Shown one piece after another: positions 27,245-36,900 of a stretch of DNA of 64,000 nt. Location: NCBI GenBank assembly GCA_029263015.1, contig JAJCYI010000138.1:1-64000 (forward strand), in the 5' to 3' direction. The notes under the pieces were generated by a model. It ran no database searches. It worked only from the letters and a program-made list of their open reading frames with translations, and was not told where the DNA came from. Origin of the DNA: Saprospiraceae bacterium (lineage in GTDB: Bacteria; Bacteroidota; Bacteroidia; Chitinophagales; Saprospiraceae). The translations under genes and the position numbers were made by a program. Position 1 is the first letter of the stretch. The number at the start of each line of letters is the position of its first letter.

Positions 27245-29014
27245 TTAAAGCTTGATGATTTTTGATATGGCAATCCCGTTTTTGGTTTTCATTTTTAAGA
27301 AATAAATACCAGGAGCTTGTTGGGAAATGTCGAACCCGATTGAATGCTGGCCATGCGTAAAAGATTCTTGCCAGGATATTATAGTCCTGCCCGTGGGGTC
27401 GAACAGGTAGAAGTCAATTTCCTGACTGTTTTTTATTCCAAAATCCAAAGAAAAATATCCAGGGTTCGGATTAGGTGAAACTATCAGATCTAAAGCAAAT
27501 GCATCATCGGTCGTTGCCAAGGGTTCTAGAATCATTGATAAGTCCACAACTTTAGGCAAGTGATCAGATGCTGCTGCAACATCAAATGATTGTAAACCAT
27601 ATTGATTGAGCCTGGCTTGGGACATGGAAGAGGTTTCGAGGGTGAATGTATTTTCGACTTGTAAATACTCTGAAGTGATATGGTAATCAATTCTGGAAGG
27701 AGGGAAACTACTGAAATCGTTGCGCCACGTATAAGCGAGCCTATCATCAGAATGTCGGCTTATGACATCTTGCAAATCACTGCCATTGGAATTCATCGGT
27801 CCACCTTGTCCGAATTGACCTGTGTTTACAATTTCACCAGTGAGAAGCGTGGTCAATTGTTGCTGTTCCCCAACCAAATTTAAGTCGCCAGATAAAACGA
27901 ATGGAGTAAATTCTGGTAGATCAATTATACCACCGGGTGTTTTGGCATCTAAGATGAATTGAACAAATGCATCTGCCTCAAGCTGACGCTGATAATCATT
28001 GTCACAACATCTAAAATGGGCATTGATAACCAATAGGTCGAAACTGTCTATGTTATTGGGGATATCAATCAAAGAGGCAGTTAGTCGGTGGCCGGGAAAT
28101 ATCGACCAACTTTGTAGGATAGGGTAGCGTGATGCGGTCACGTTGCCCTGATCGAGTTTTACGGCATTCCAATTTTGAAAATTTCCGAGCGGGACGGAGG
28201 CATTCATAAAAGTTGCAACTTGTGAAGCATTCATGTCCCAGCATTCATTGAAAGTAACAATGTCAGGCATTAAAAGACCAACTATTTTGTCAAAAATAGG
28301 TTTGCGGTCAAAGTCATCGAGGCCAGTGTTCAAAGTGTTCCAAGAAAGCAGTCGGATTGCTGATTGGTTTTCTTTTTCAAGCTCGATCAACTCAAGTTGT
28401 TGCGAAGGGCTGTCATCAAAAAGATAAGTGAACACAATGCCATTTTCAGGCATCACATCACCTGATTGGCCAGTTTCGTCTTTCCAAACAATGCTGACAC
28501 CATTGGCATTGAACAAGCTGAAACCTGCATTGGATAAAGCACTCAGGTCGAGGGAAATTTCAAAAACAGTATTGGTCACGGTCGGTTGGTGACGGAATAT
28601 CAAATCGTTGAGCGACATAAAACCCTGGCCGCTTGGCAATTTATAAAATGCTTCCCTTTCGCCCAGCCTCACTTCCAGGTCGACACCGATCCCATTTAAT
28701 GAAGTGCCAGTGTTGGGGTTCAAGTCAGTATCGAGATGGAGGGTAAGCTTGTGGCCTTCGGTCAGGCCGAATTCATCTTTTACTTCAATTTGTAAAAAAA
28801 GATGGTTTTCGTCATTGGCTACTTCAAAACGGAGCAGGTCAATATTGTCCCCGTCACCTGTAGCATCAGTGATTTCGATGGCCTCAGCTGTCCAGTCATC
28901 AAATTGACTGTCAATGACAATGGGAAGAGATTGAGAAAATAAGATGCCAGTATTTAGCAGAAAAATAAAGGTGTAGATAAATGCTGAACCTATGAAGTGG
29001 AATATTTTCCTCAT
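27245..29014 (-). CDS. Secreted endonuclease/exonuclease/phosphatase-family protein with T9SS tail
   Basis: The 589-residue protein has a signal peptide (residues about 1-28). An N-terminal beta-sandwich follows at about 30-210 (VIDSQFDDWTAEAIEITDAT), similar to CBM9/DOMON-type domains. An EEP fold lies at about 220-500: RLLSWNTLNTG, FNECWD for the metal-binding Glu, NAHFRCC, SGDLNLVGE, RIDYHI and SDHLPKVVDL are the expected catalytic motifs. The C-terminal 80 residues are a T9SS type A sorting domain (LIVSPNPNPGYFSLDF ... ISQQAPGIYFLKM). The enzyme is probably exported and cell-surface attached, degrading nucleic acids or phosphodiesters to gain phosphate or nucleosides (inference). It is bracketed by two inverted copies of the same hairpin. 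Confidence 0.88.
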   Translation of the reverse strand: MRKIFHFIGSAFIYTFIFLLNTGILFSQSLPIVIDSQFDDWTAEAIEITDATGDGDNIDLLRFEVANDENHLFLQIEVKDEFGLTEGHKLTLHLDTDLNPNTGTSLNGIGVDLEVRLGEREAFYKLPSGQGFMSLNDLIFRHQPTVTNTVFEISLDLSALSNAGFSLFNANGVSIVWKDETGQSGDVMPENGIVFTYLFDDSPSQQLELIELEKENQSAIRLLSWNTLNTGLDDFDRKPIFDKIVGLLMPDIVTFNECWDMNASQVATFMNASVPLGNFQNWNAVKLDQGNVTASRYPILQSWSIFPGHRLTASLIDIPNNIDSFDLLVINAHFRCCDNDYQRQLEADAFVQFILDAKTPGGIIDLPEFTPFVLSGDLNLVGEQQQLTTLLTGEIVNTGQFGQGGPMNSNGSDLQDVISRHSDDRLAYTWRNDFSSFPPSRIDYHITSEYLQVENTFTLETSSMSQARLNQYGLQSFDVAAASDHLPKVVDLSMILEPLATTDDAFALDLIVSPNPNPGYFSLDFGIKNSQEIDFYLFDPTGRTIISWQESFTHGQHSIGFDISQQAPGIYFLKMKTKNGIAISKIIKL

Positions 29015-29039
29015 TTATTATTGCAAATTTCAAGAGCCA

Positions 29040-29072
29040 AGAAGCGACGCTTTTCTAAAAAGCGTCGCTTCT
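29040..29072. terminator. GAAGCGACGC hairpin after the amidase gene
   Basis: This is the exact reverse complement of 27204-27236, with a 15-bp stem and TTCTA centre. It lies 24 bp past the stop of the amidase gene (minus strand) and just upstream of the endonuclease gene. Confidence 0.8.
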
Positions 29073-29095
29073 GAGGTTTTGGATAATTTGCAAAG

Positions 29096-30316
29096 TTACC
29101 AGTTTTCGACTAACCCTTGGAATAACCAATCTGCGAGCAACTGTCTGTTTCTTGGGACAATGATCCTTTGCTGGTCGGTGGGATGTCGGATATTACCAAT
29201 TTCAATGTATGCGGAAGTTACTTTTGTTTCGCGGAGCATGTGAAGGTCTCTCGAAGTTACACTGCCATCATACCCTCTGCCTTTGCGGTATTTTTTATAA
29301 TTGGCTTCCATGCTCTTGTGCATTTTGGTTGCCAGTTTTTTGCCATTTGGGTCGTCAGGATGATAATAAAAATATAGATCGGTTTGATTCCCCTTACCTC
29401 GTGAATCCACATGGATAACAATCAGTTTTTGTTCTTTGACCCCTTGTTTTTGGTGTTTGTCAAATAGCTCATTGATGGCGTCTGAACGCTGGAATAAACG
29501 TGGCTTCTGAGGACTTGGAACGACTAGATTCCCCCAGGTAACTTCGTCATTGTCGCAATCAAGATATTCTATATCACGTATGCCATCATTGGGGTCGCGG
29601 GTAATCATGTATGCGGTGGCACCGTGCGCAATTAGGTTACGGACAAGCCTGAGCGACACGTCATAAGCATATTCATCTTCACAGAGTTGGTGTTTTCCTT
29701 TTTTGGCAATGGCACCGGGGTCCGGGCCGCCATGACCACTTTCTATGTAAAATACTTTCCCTAGCAGTTTTTGGGATTTCAGTGGCGTATAAGCATATTT
29801 TTTCCCGAAAATGGGAAAGTTGCGACCAGATACTGGCTTAGTGGCCAGGCCATTGGTTTGACTGATTATTTTAGAGGGCTTTTCTTCTATGATGGGAATA
29901 TCATCAATTGGGCAATTGAGCAGGTGATAGGGCACCCAAAGGATTTTGTCTTTTTTAAAGGACTTTTCACGGTAGCCATCTTGGAGCATCGAATCATTGT
30001 ATTTTTCGATTTCCTTTGCAGTATTCCAGTCGTCAATGCCAACAGAGGAACGGATGGTCTTGCCGTTGTATTTGTAAACAAGGATCGGCAATTGATACTT
30101 AACACCGATCTTTAATGGAGATCCATTTTTAAGGTTGTTTATATCATAAAACTTGGAATGATTGCAAGAGTGAGCATCCAGTTTATATCGCCTCAACAAG
30201 GAATAGACACCATCTCCAGGCAAGGCGGTCGCTTTGTGGTAAGTGGCTTCGCCAGCCGTAAGAGAAATGCTCAGTTGGGCAAAAATTAAGACGGCAATCA
30301 ATTTAAAGAAGTTCAT
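29096..30316 (-). CDS. N-acetylmuramoyl-L-alanine amidase
   Basis: From MNFFKLIAVLIFAQ this is a 406-residue exported protein; an upstream Met 15 codons earlier gives a poorer signal peptide. After the signal come two LysM-like stretches (about GDGVYSLLRRYKL ... KIGVKYQLPI and a second ending ILWVPYH). The C-terminal half (about 190-400) is an Amidase_3 domain: VFYIESGHGGPDPGA with the Zn-binding His, the Glu in CEDEYAYDVSLRLVRNL, IVIHVDSRG where SxHxN is usual, and AYIEIGNIRHPTD with the catalytic Glu. It should cleave the amide bond between MurNAc and the stem peptide during cell separation or wall turnover. The family usually reads SIHxNA where this protein has VIHVDS, a modest divergence. 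Confidence 0.85.
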   Translation of the reverse strand: MNFFKLIAVLIFAQLSISLTAGEATYHKATALPGDGVYSLLRRYKLDAHSCNHSKFYDINNLKNGSPLKIGVKYQLPILVYKYNGKTIRSSVGIDDWNTAKEIEKYNDSMLQDGYREKSFKKDKILWVPYHLLNCPIDDIPIIEEKPSKIISQTNGLATKPVSGRNFPIFGKKYAYTPLKSQKLLGKVFYIESGHGGPDPGAIAKKGKHQLCEDEYAYDVSLRLVRNLIAHGATAYMITRDPNDGIRDIEYLDCDNDEVTWGNLVVPSPQKPRLFQRSDAINELFDKHQKQGVKEQKLIVIHVDSRGKGNQTDLYFYYHPDDPNGKKLATKMHKSMEANYKKYRKGRGYDGSVTSRDLHMLRETKVTSAYIEIGNIRHPTDQQRIIVPRNRQLLADWLFQGLVENW

Positions 30317-30470
30317 TTCACCGAAGTTGTTGTGGCTGTTTGTATGTCTTACTTCAGGCACGAAATTATTGAAAGGCTACAATTTTGCCAAGTTTTGACC
30401 TTGATTCTAATCTGGGCATGGAATGAACGGATCGGCGATAAGTAATATTCTGTGCAGTTGGGCCAAATAA

Positions 30471-30880
30471 AAGAGCCGGCCAGTTACCTGGCACGGCTTC
30501 CAATTCTCCCTCTCATAAGTTCTTTGGTTTACTTAGGTCTCAGGGTTCAGGGTTTTGAGAAAGAGCCAACCGAAAGTGACTGTCGGTATGGCTTCCAATT
30601 CTCCCTCTCATAAGTTCTTTGGTTTAAATAGGCTTCAGGTTTACAATAGTCCGTGCAGGTTTTCAATAATCTAAAATGTTAGATAATTATTATTTTGTAA
30701 GATCCTGTTAATCAGCATGTTGAAAAATAATTCTTTATTTTTCTTTATTTTATAACTAATTGACAATCAATTAATTATAAAACCTGCACGGACTATTGGT
30801 TTAAAGATTTTGAGAAAGAGCCAACCGACAGTAACTGTCGGTATGGCTTCCAATTCTCCCTCTCATAAGTTCTTTGGTTT
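30471..30880. repeat. Triplicate hairpin-plus-tail repeat
   Basis: Three units share AAGAGCC, a variable short stem-loop, GGCTT, and an identical 36-bp tail (30495-30530, 30590-30625, 30845-30880; it begins GGCTTCCAATTCTCCC and ends TTCTTTGGTTT). The stem is GGCCAGTTACCTGGC in unit 1, ACCGAAAGTGACTGTCGGT in unit 2 and ACCGACAGTAACTGTCGGT in unit 3. Stem changes keep pairing while the tail stays fixed. On the minus strand the hairpins lie downstream of the giant-protein gene, so tandem transcription-end structures are likely. Confidence 0.85.
30644..30798. mobile_element. MITE-like element, copy 1 (155 bp)
   Basis: Perfect 20-bp terminal inverted repeats beginning CAATAGTCCGTGCA enclose A/T-rich non-coding DNA. 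The element is flanked by GTTTA on both sides, a probable 5-bp target duplication. It is inserted between units 2 and 3 of the hairpin repeat. A second element with the same 14-bp ends is at 56820-56984. Confidence 0.8.
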
Positions 30881-30926
30881 ATTGGAGTATTGGCCCGTAG
30901 GAACCAATACTCCAGTAAACCGTCCC

Positions 30927-33900
30927 CTATGGCAATTTAACTGTGAGTATGTAATTGGCTAAATGATTCATATTTTCTGCTGACCCCAATATGCTGTGGA
31001 AAAGGATTTTGGCTTTGTCGTTATTAGGGCCTTGGAATATCGTATAAGTATCTAAGTTGACATCATAAGTTGTGTAGCCAAAACTGACGTAATTGGCCAA
31101 ATTGTCAACATTGTCAACATCGGTCATTATGTGGAACAAAATGAAGATTACATCATTTGTCGGGCCTTGGAAAATAACATTTCCATTACTGTTTACATCT
31201 CCAGGCCATAATGCCAATTGGTTGTTTTGGTCAGCCGCAGCGAAGTTGTCCCATAAGTCTGCATTAGGGGCAACAAAATCAATAGGAGGGGAAAATGGCG
31301 ATAATATGATAGAATTACCAGTAGCAACCCCAAGGTGGTTTCTATGTTTTACCGAAACAAAATAAGAACCACTAGGAACTTGGCTAAAAAATACTTTGGA
31401 GGTTCCATCCATATCTGTTACGGTGCCATCTTTTTTCAATAGGGCTGAACGAGTAGCAATGACACTGCTAGGGTCAATAGGAGACCGCAATTCTATCATT
31501 ACCCAATCGATTACTGCGTCAGGGCCAGTGGAGGATAGCACCCCTGGGTACAATATCTCCCCCCCTCCTTCGCCCACGTGGTTGAAATTTGGGAGGTCGG
31601 TATAAGGTTCTTGTATTGGGATCAAGTTGCCTTCACGAAGATCATCCCGCATGTCTTGACTGCCAATATTATCCATGACGGCTCCGTGCAATTTCATTTT
31701 TACATCAACGACAACACCGACACAGGAAGCATTGACCAATGGGTCGCATGGGTTTCTTGGATCACTTTCCCCTGGGCCATCCACCATGCCGTTTTGATTT
31801 AGGTCTTCAACCCCATCATCAAGTCCATCATCATCGGTATCTGAATTTAGGGGATCGGTTTCTATTCCAAAGTCGTATGCTCCGTCATGGTTGGCATCTT
31901 CCACACCATCACTGATGAGGTCGTCGTCGCTATCGGTATCCAGCCATCCTGTTTCACCTTCATCGGTTGTGCCATTACCATTTTTATCTTCGAGGTTGTC
32001 AGGGATGAGGTCATTATCACTATCGGTATCAAGGAAATTAGGAATGCTGTCGCCATCGTCATCTAAATCCGGTTCACCGTTAAACTCACCAAAAGTACCA
32101 TCGGGATTTATTCCTCCATATGCGCTATTTCCCGCATCTCCAGAATCTTCTGGCCTTCCATCGTCTGTTGCACCTTCTCCATCGGTAAATATAGTTCCAA
32201 CCTGATTGTCATCGAACCCGTCAGAGTTGCCATCTGAGAAATTATCTATTTCACCGTCGTTGTCAATATCCAACGATGCATATCCAATTTCGATAATGTC
32301 ATTTATATTGTCGTTGTCGCTATCTGTGTCCAAAAAATTTGGAGAGCCATCTGAATCAGCATCGCCTCCATTATAGGCTGTACCATCACCGTCATCATCT
32401 TCGGGTTTGCCATCTTCCGTTGCTCCATCTGGGTCTGTTGTGATTAAGCCTGTGGTTTCATACTGATCATTGAAACCGTTGTTGTTCACATCTGTAAATT
32501 CACCCGCATCGATAATACCATCTCCATTTGTATCAATACCTCCAGATTCAATCAGGTCGGGAATACCATCGTTGTCGCTGTCCAAATCGTAAAAATTGGG
32601 TATTCCATCCCCATCAAAATCAGGGTTAAATCCACTGCCACCTCCCATATAACTCCCATTGTTGTGAGAGACCAATATATCCCCAGATTGATCGATACCA
32701 AAAGCGGTGTCGTCATCAGGGTCATAATAATCGGAGAAGCCGTCACCATCTGCATCCAAAATACTTTCGGCAACGCCGGGTAAAGGATATTCTATGACAC
32801 CGTTTCCATCTGTATCCATGCCCCCTGCTTCAATCAGGTCAGGTATGCCATCATTGTCAGAATCAAGGTCAATATAATTGGGTACACCATCACCATCTAC
32901 ATCTGTGATGGGGCTGGTAGGATCAAAATTGCTTGAAGCTATTTCACTGGGATCGTTCGGGTCTCCATCAAAAACGTTGGCAAGACCATCATTGTCTATA
33001 TCCCAATCAGGCGTACCATAAGTGTCCACAATGCCATCGCCATTAGCATCGGTGAAGCCCGCTTCGATAATATCGGGTATTCCGTCGTTGTCGCTGTCAA
33101 GGTCTTGGGAGTCAGGTATTCCGTCGTTATCCGTGTCAGCAGTTCCTTCAACAACATCTGGTATGCCGTCATTATCGTCATCAAGGTCAAACGGATCAGG
33201 TAGCCCGTCCTCATCTGCGTCATTGTCGTTGAATAGTGTGATGGTTTGCATTTGAGAGACGCTGTTTCCACAATAATCTTCCAAACTCCAGCGCCTCAAG
33301 ATGTAACCGACACAGCCATTTACATTTGCCCAATCGTCCACGTAAGTGGCTTCGAGGCCAGTGACGCAATTGTCGTATTCGTCCAAAACGTCACCTGTAA
33401 TGTTTAGGTCATTTTCATCGGTCAAACAAGTAATGGTAACATCAGCAGGAACAGTGAATGAGGGTGGCATTGTATCCAGTAGAGTATAAACTTGAACCAA
33501 CGTAGTTTCATTTCCACATTCATCCTGTACATGGAATGTTCGGGTATAGATGGTATCGTTTACACAATCGAAAAGAAACGGACTGTCGGTCACAGTCAAA
33601 GGTGTTGAATTGTCACAATTGTCTTTTCCAACTATTTCCACACCAATTGTTGGAATGTCTGGAATACTATTGCAATCCACAACTTGGTCGAAAGGAATAC
33701 TGCCTTCAACAACCAAATAAGTTAAATCTTCAATCAGGTGTGTTCCATCATTGTACTCCCATTCTTCTATATGTACTTGAAATGATCCTGTGGTCAAATT
33801 TTCCACTCTTAAGACTCCTTCCTCGTTTCCGTTCATGGTAATTCCTCCGAAAACTACTACAGGGTTGTGGTAAGTGTGGGCGAGATTGACAGTCACCAAA

Positions 33901-36900
33901 TTATCATCAAAAGAAATTTGTCCGATCTCTCCAATCACCTCCCCATCATTGTTGTAGAAGTCACCAGCCCCATCCATGGCCATGTAGCCCACCGTCTCAA
34001 AACCATGATTTATTTCAGGGTCAAAAGAGTCTTCTTCTTGCAGGAATACATTTGCATTTGTGCTGTTCAAAGAATTGATTCTCAGTGTGATAGGGTTGTT
34101 TTCATTGTTGGTTTGAGGGGTGCCGATAAAGCCGGGAGAAGGGTAGGGCTGGTTAAAGTTGATACTTGCTGAACTGCTGCTCAACAGGGTAGTGCCTATT
34201 TCAAAAGGAATATTGTCTATGTTGACACCTTCCTCAACGGCGATCCAGGCTACACTTTCCACAGCGTGGAGGTCATCTTCGTTTTCCTCTTCCTGGACCC
34301 TTAATTGGAACTGGGCAGTTGAAACATTTCGCAACCTGGCATTCACCGTAATACTATCATTGTTGGTTACGATCTGGGCAAACACGACCGGTTTGCTGGC
34401 GAACTGGATTGGAAAACCAATGGTCTTCCAACGGTGCGATACATTTTCCATAACACCTGCCACCATTTTTGTACCATTCGGCAAGGTGTAAACCCTATAG
34501 ATGTCAGGAGCAGTTTGGTCTTCTATACTGATGGCCTGTTGTTCTGATACATTATTGCCACAATAGTCGCTAGCCGTCCACGTACGAAAGCGTGTGTAGC
34601 TGTAAATAGAGCAACTATCTGCTTCACCTTGGTTAGTCGCTTCGTCCAGCCCCAAAGTCACATTTTGGCAGTTTTCCCAGGCATCTACAATTGGTGGCAA
34701 GGGTACTTCGTCGTCACAAGATATTACAATATCACCTGGGGTATTTTGTAAAACTGGAGGCTCGGTGTCGGCTAAGTCGATGGTGACCATGGCAGTTGCA
34801 CAACAGGTCGATCCATTATTGCATACTGTATAAGTGAACGCATCTGTTCCGCAAAAAAACGAGTTGGGCGTATAGACAAACTCACCGTCAGCATCCAAGT
34901 CGAGTGCGCCATTTGTTGGTGGAACGGCAATGGAATAAGTTGGATTAATCAGGTTTAAGTCATTTAGATTTACATAATCATAAAACAAAAATCCAGGACA
35001 TGCCGAACCATATAAGTCGTCTTGCGGCTGTGGAATTCCAGAAACCCTTTTTTCCACTTCTGCAGAATAGGCCCACCCTAAGCAAGGAGATCTTCTTGCT
35101 TTCCTCCTGAATTGGGTACTTAATGAAATGAGGATTGGTGTATAAGATTCAGCCGTTGCACTTGCAATTTCTGTCCAAGCTGTCCAACCTCCTGCACCAT
35201 CGTCTTCTCTTATTTCCCATTGATATTCTGTTGAACCAGCGAAGCCACCAGAGGGAGCCGCATCGGTTGTCATTTGACTGCCAGGACCAGCACTACAAAG
35301 GTTTTCTTCACCTGTAAGGGTTCCGCCACCAGTGAATGTTGAAACGATGGTGATCGAAGTGTCAACCAATCCAGTACAGAAGTTTTCCGTAATAATCAGG
35401 GATATGTTTTTATCACCACCGGTACTATATGTCACCAGGTGTGGTCCTGCGCCGAATGCAATGACAGGGCTTGCGCCAGGGCCAAAATCCCATGCATAGG
35501 TTGGAGGCCCGACCCCCGAAGGAATTGCTTCGACGGTGAAAAAATCATTATTGCAAACTTCGGTAGCTGACAATTGAATACTTGCAGTTAGACTTCCAGG
35601 ATCGGCTAAACTGATATTTCCCCAAACTTGTTCGCACTCGCCATTTTCATACCTCAGCCACAGTTCATAAATGCCTGCGGAGAGACCCGTAATATTTATT
35701 GGTTCTGTGTACCAGGTCGTCCCGCTATCAATACTTGCTTCTACAACAGTCCCTGCTGGGTGGGAGGTATTCACTTGGATTACTCCATCGCCAACGGCAC
35801 AATTGGTTGGATCAGTGACGTTTATAGCAGTTACTACTATTTGGGGTCGAACATCAAAGTCCATGGTGCTGACGCCTACACAGCCATTTATGGTGACTAT
35901 TAATTCTGTCGTCACCTGAGTTGAAGCGACCGCGGACGGGATATTGTACGTGACCGAATGTGGACCAATGCCTGTGGCTGTATTTGGAATGGCATAAGTG
36001 CCAAAGTTCCATTGATACGTTGCTCCTGCGCTTTCATCCTGGGCCTCATAGTCGTAACTCACCCATTCACAAATAAAACCATTGACTTCCGTTGGATAAT
36101 TTGAAAATGTAGGTGCAGGTAATATTCTGACTTCTTTAATAATAACATTGGTGTTGATCCAGGCTGCACAAGGCGCTCTTCTTGCCTGGCGTCTGTACCA
36201 AGTTGTTTGGGTAATAACTCCAGGATCGTATTCTTCAGAAGTTGCCCCCGGTACAGGAATCCAGAGGAGGCCTCCATCAAGGCTTTGTTGCCATTGGTAG
36301 GTCAAGACTCCATCTATCCCACCAGATGGTGCAGCGATACTAGCCATGTTAAACGGATCATAATCACCGCAAACTGACTGGTCACCATCCAGTATGCCCC
36401 CTGATGTATAATTCATTACCATCATTTTGGTGATGACATTTGAATATTCAAAATTCATACAAGGCAATCGCCTGGCGCCTCTTCGGAAATAAGTAGTCAG
36501 GATAACTGTAGTCGGGTTAAATGTTTCAGCATTCCCTCCTGGTATCAATGTCCAGGTAATACTATCAGTACTTTGCTCCCATTGATATTGATTGGCACCC
36601 CCAATCCCCCCAGAAGGAGCTGTGATGCTTGAAATCAGATCGGGGTCGAAACTGCCACAATTGCTTTCTTCTCCAGCAATGATACCTGCCTGGGTATAAT
36701 TGACAACTACTAATTTTTCAACAAAAGAAGAGAAAATATAACCGGTGCAGGGTGAACGCCTTGCCCCCCTTCGGAAATAGGTGGTCTGGGAAATGAAAGC
36801 AGGGTCATAAGTTGTACTTGTTGCCCCTGGAACATCAACCCATGTTATGGTATCGGTACTTTGTTGCCATTGGTGTTCCAATGAACCACCAACGCCACCT

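Larger units (their letters stand above)
30362..30926. other. Repeat-rich intergenic region
   Basis: These 565 bp separate two minus-strand genes. They hold three copies of a hairpin-plus-tail repeat (30471-30530, 30560-30625, 30816-30880) and a MITE-like insertion (30644-30798) between the second and third copies. I see no gene. Confidence 0.8.

Noticed and set aside
30471-30880. Three regularly repeated units that might suggest a CRISPR array
   Set aside because: Only three copies, uneven spacing, no unique spacers of constant length, no cas genes, and one gap is filled by a MITE-like insertion.
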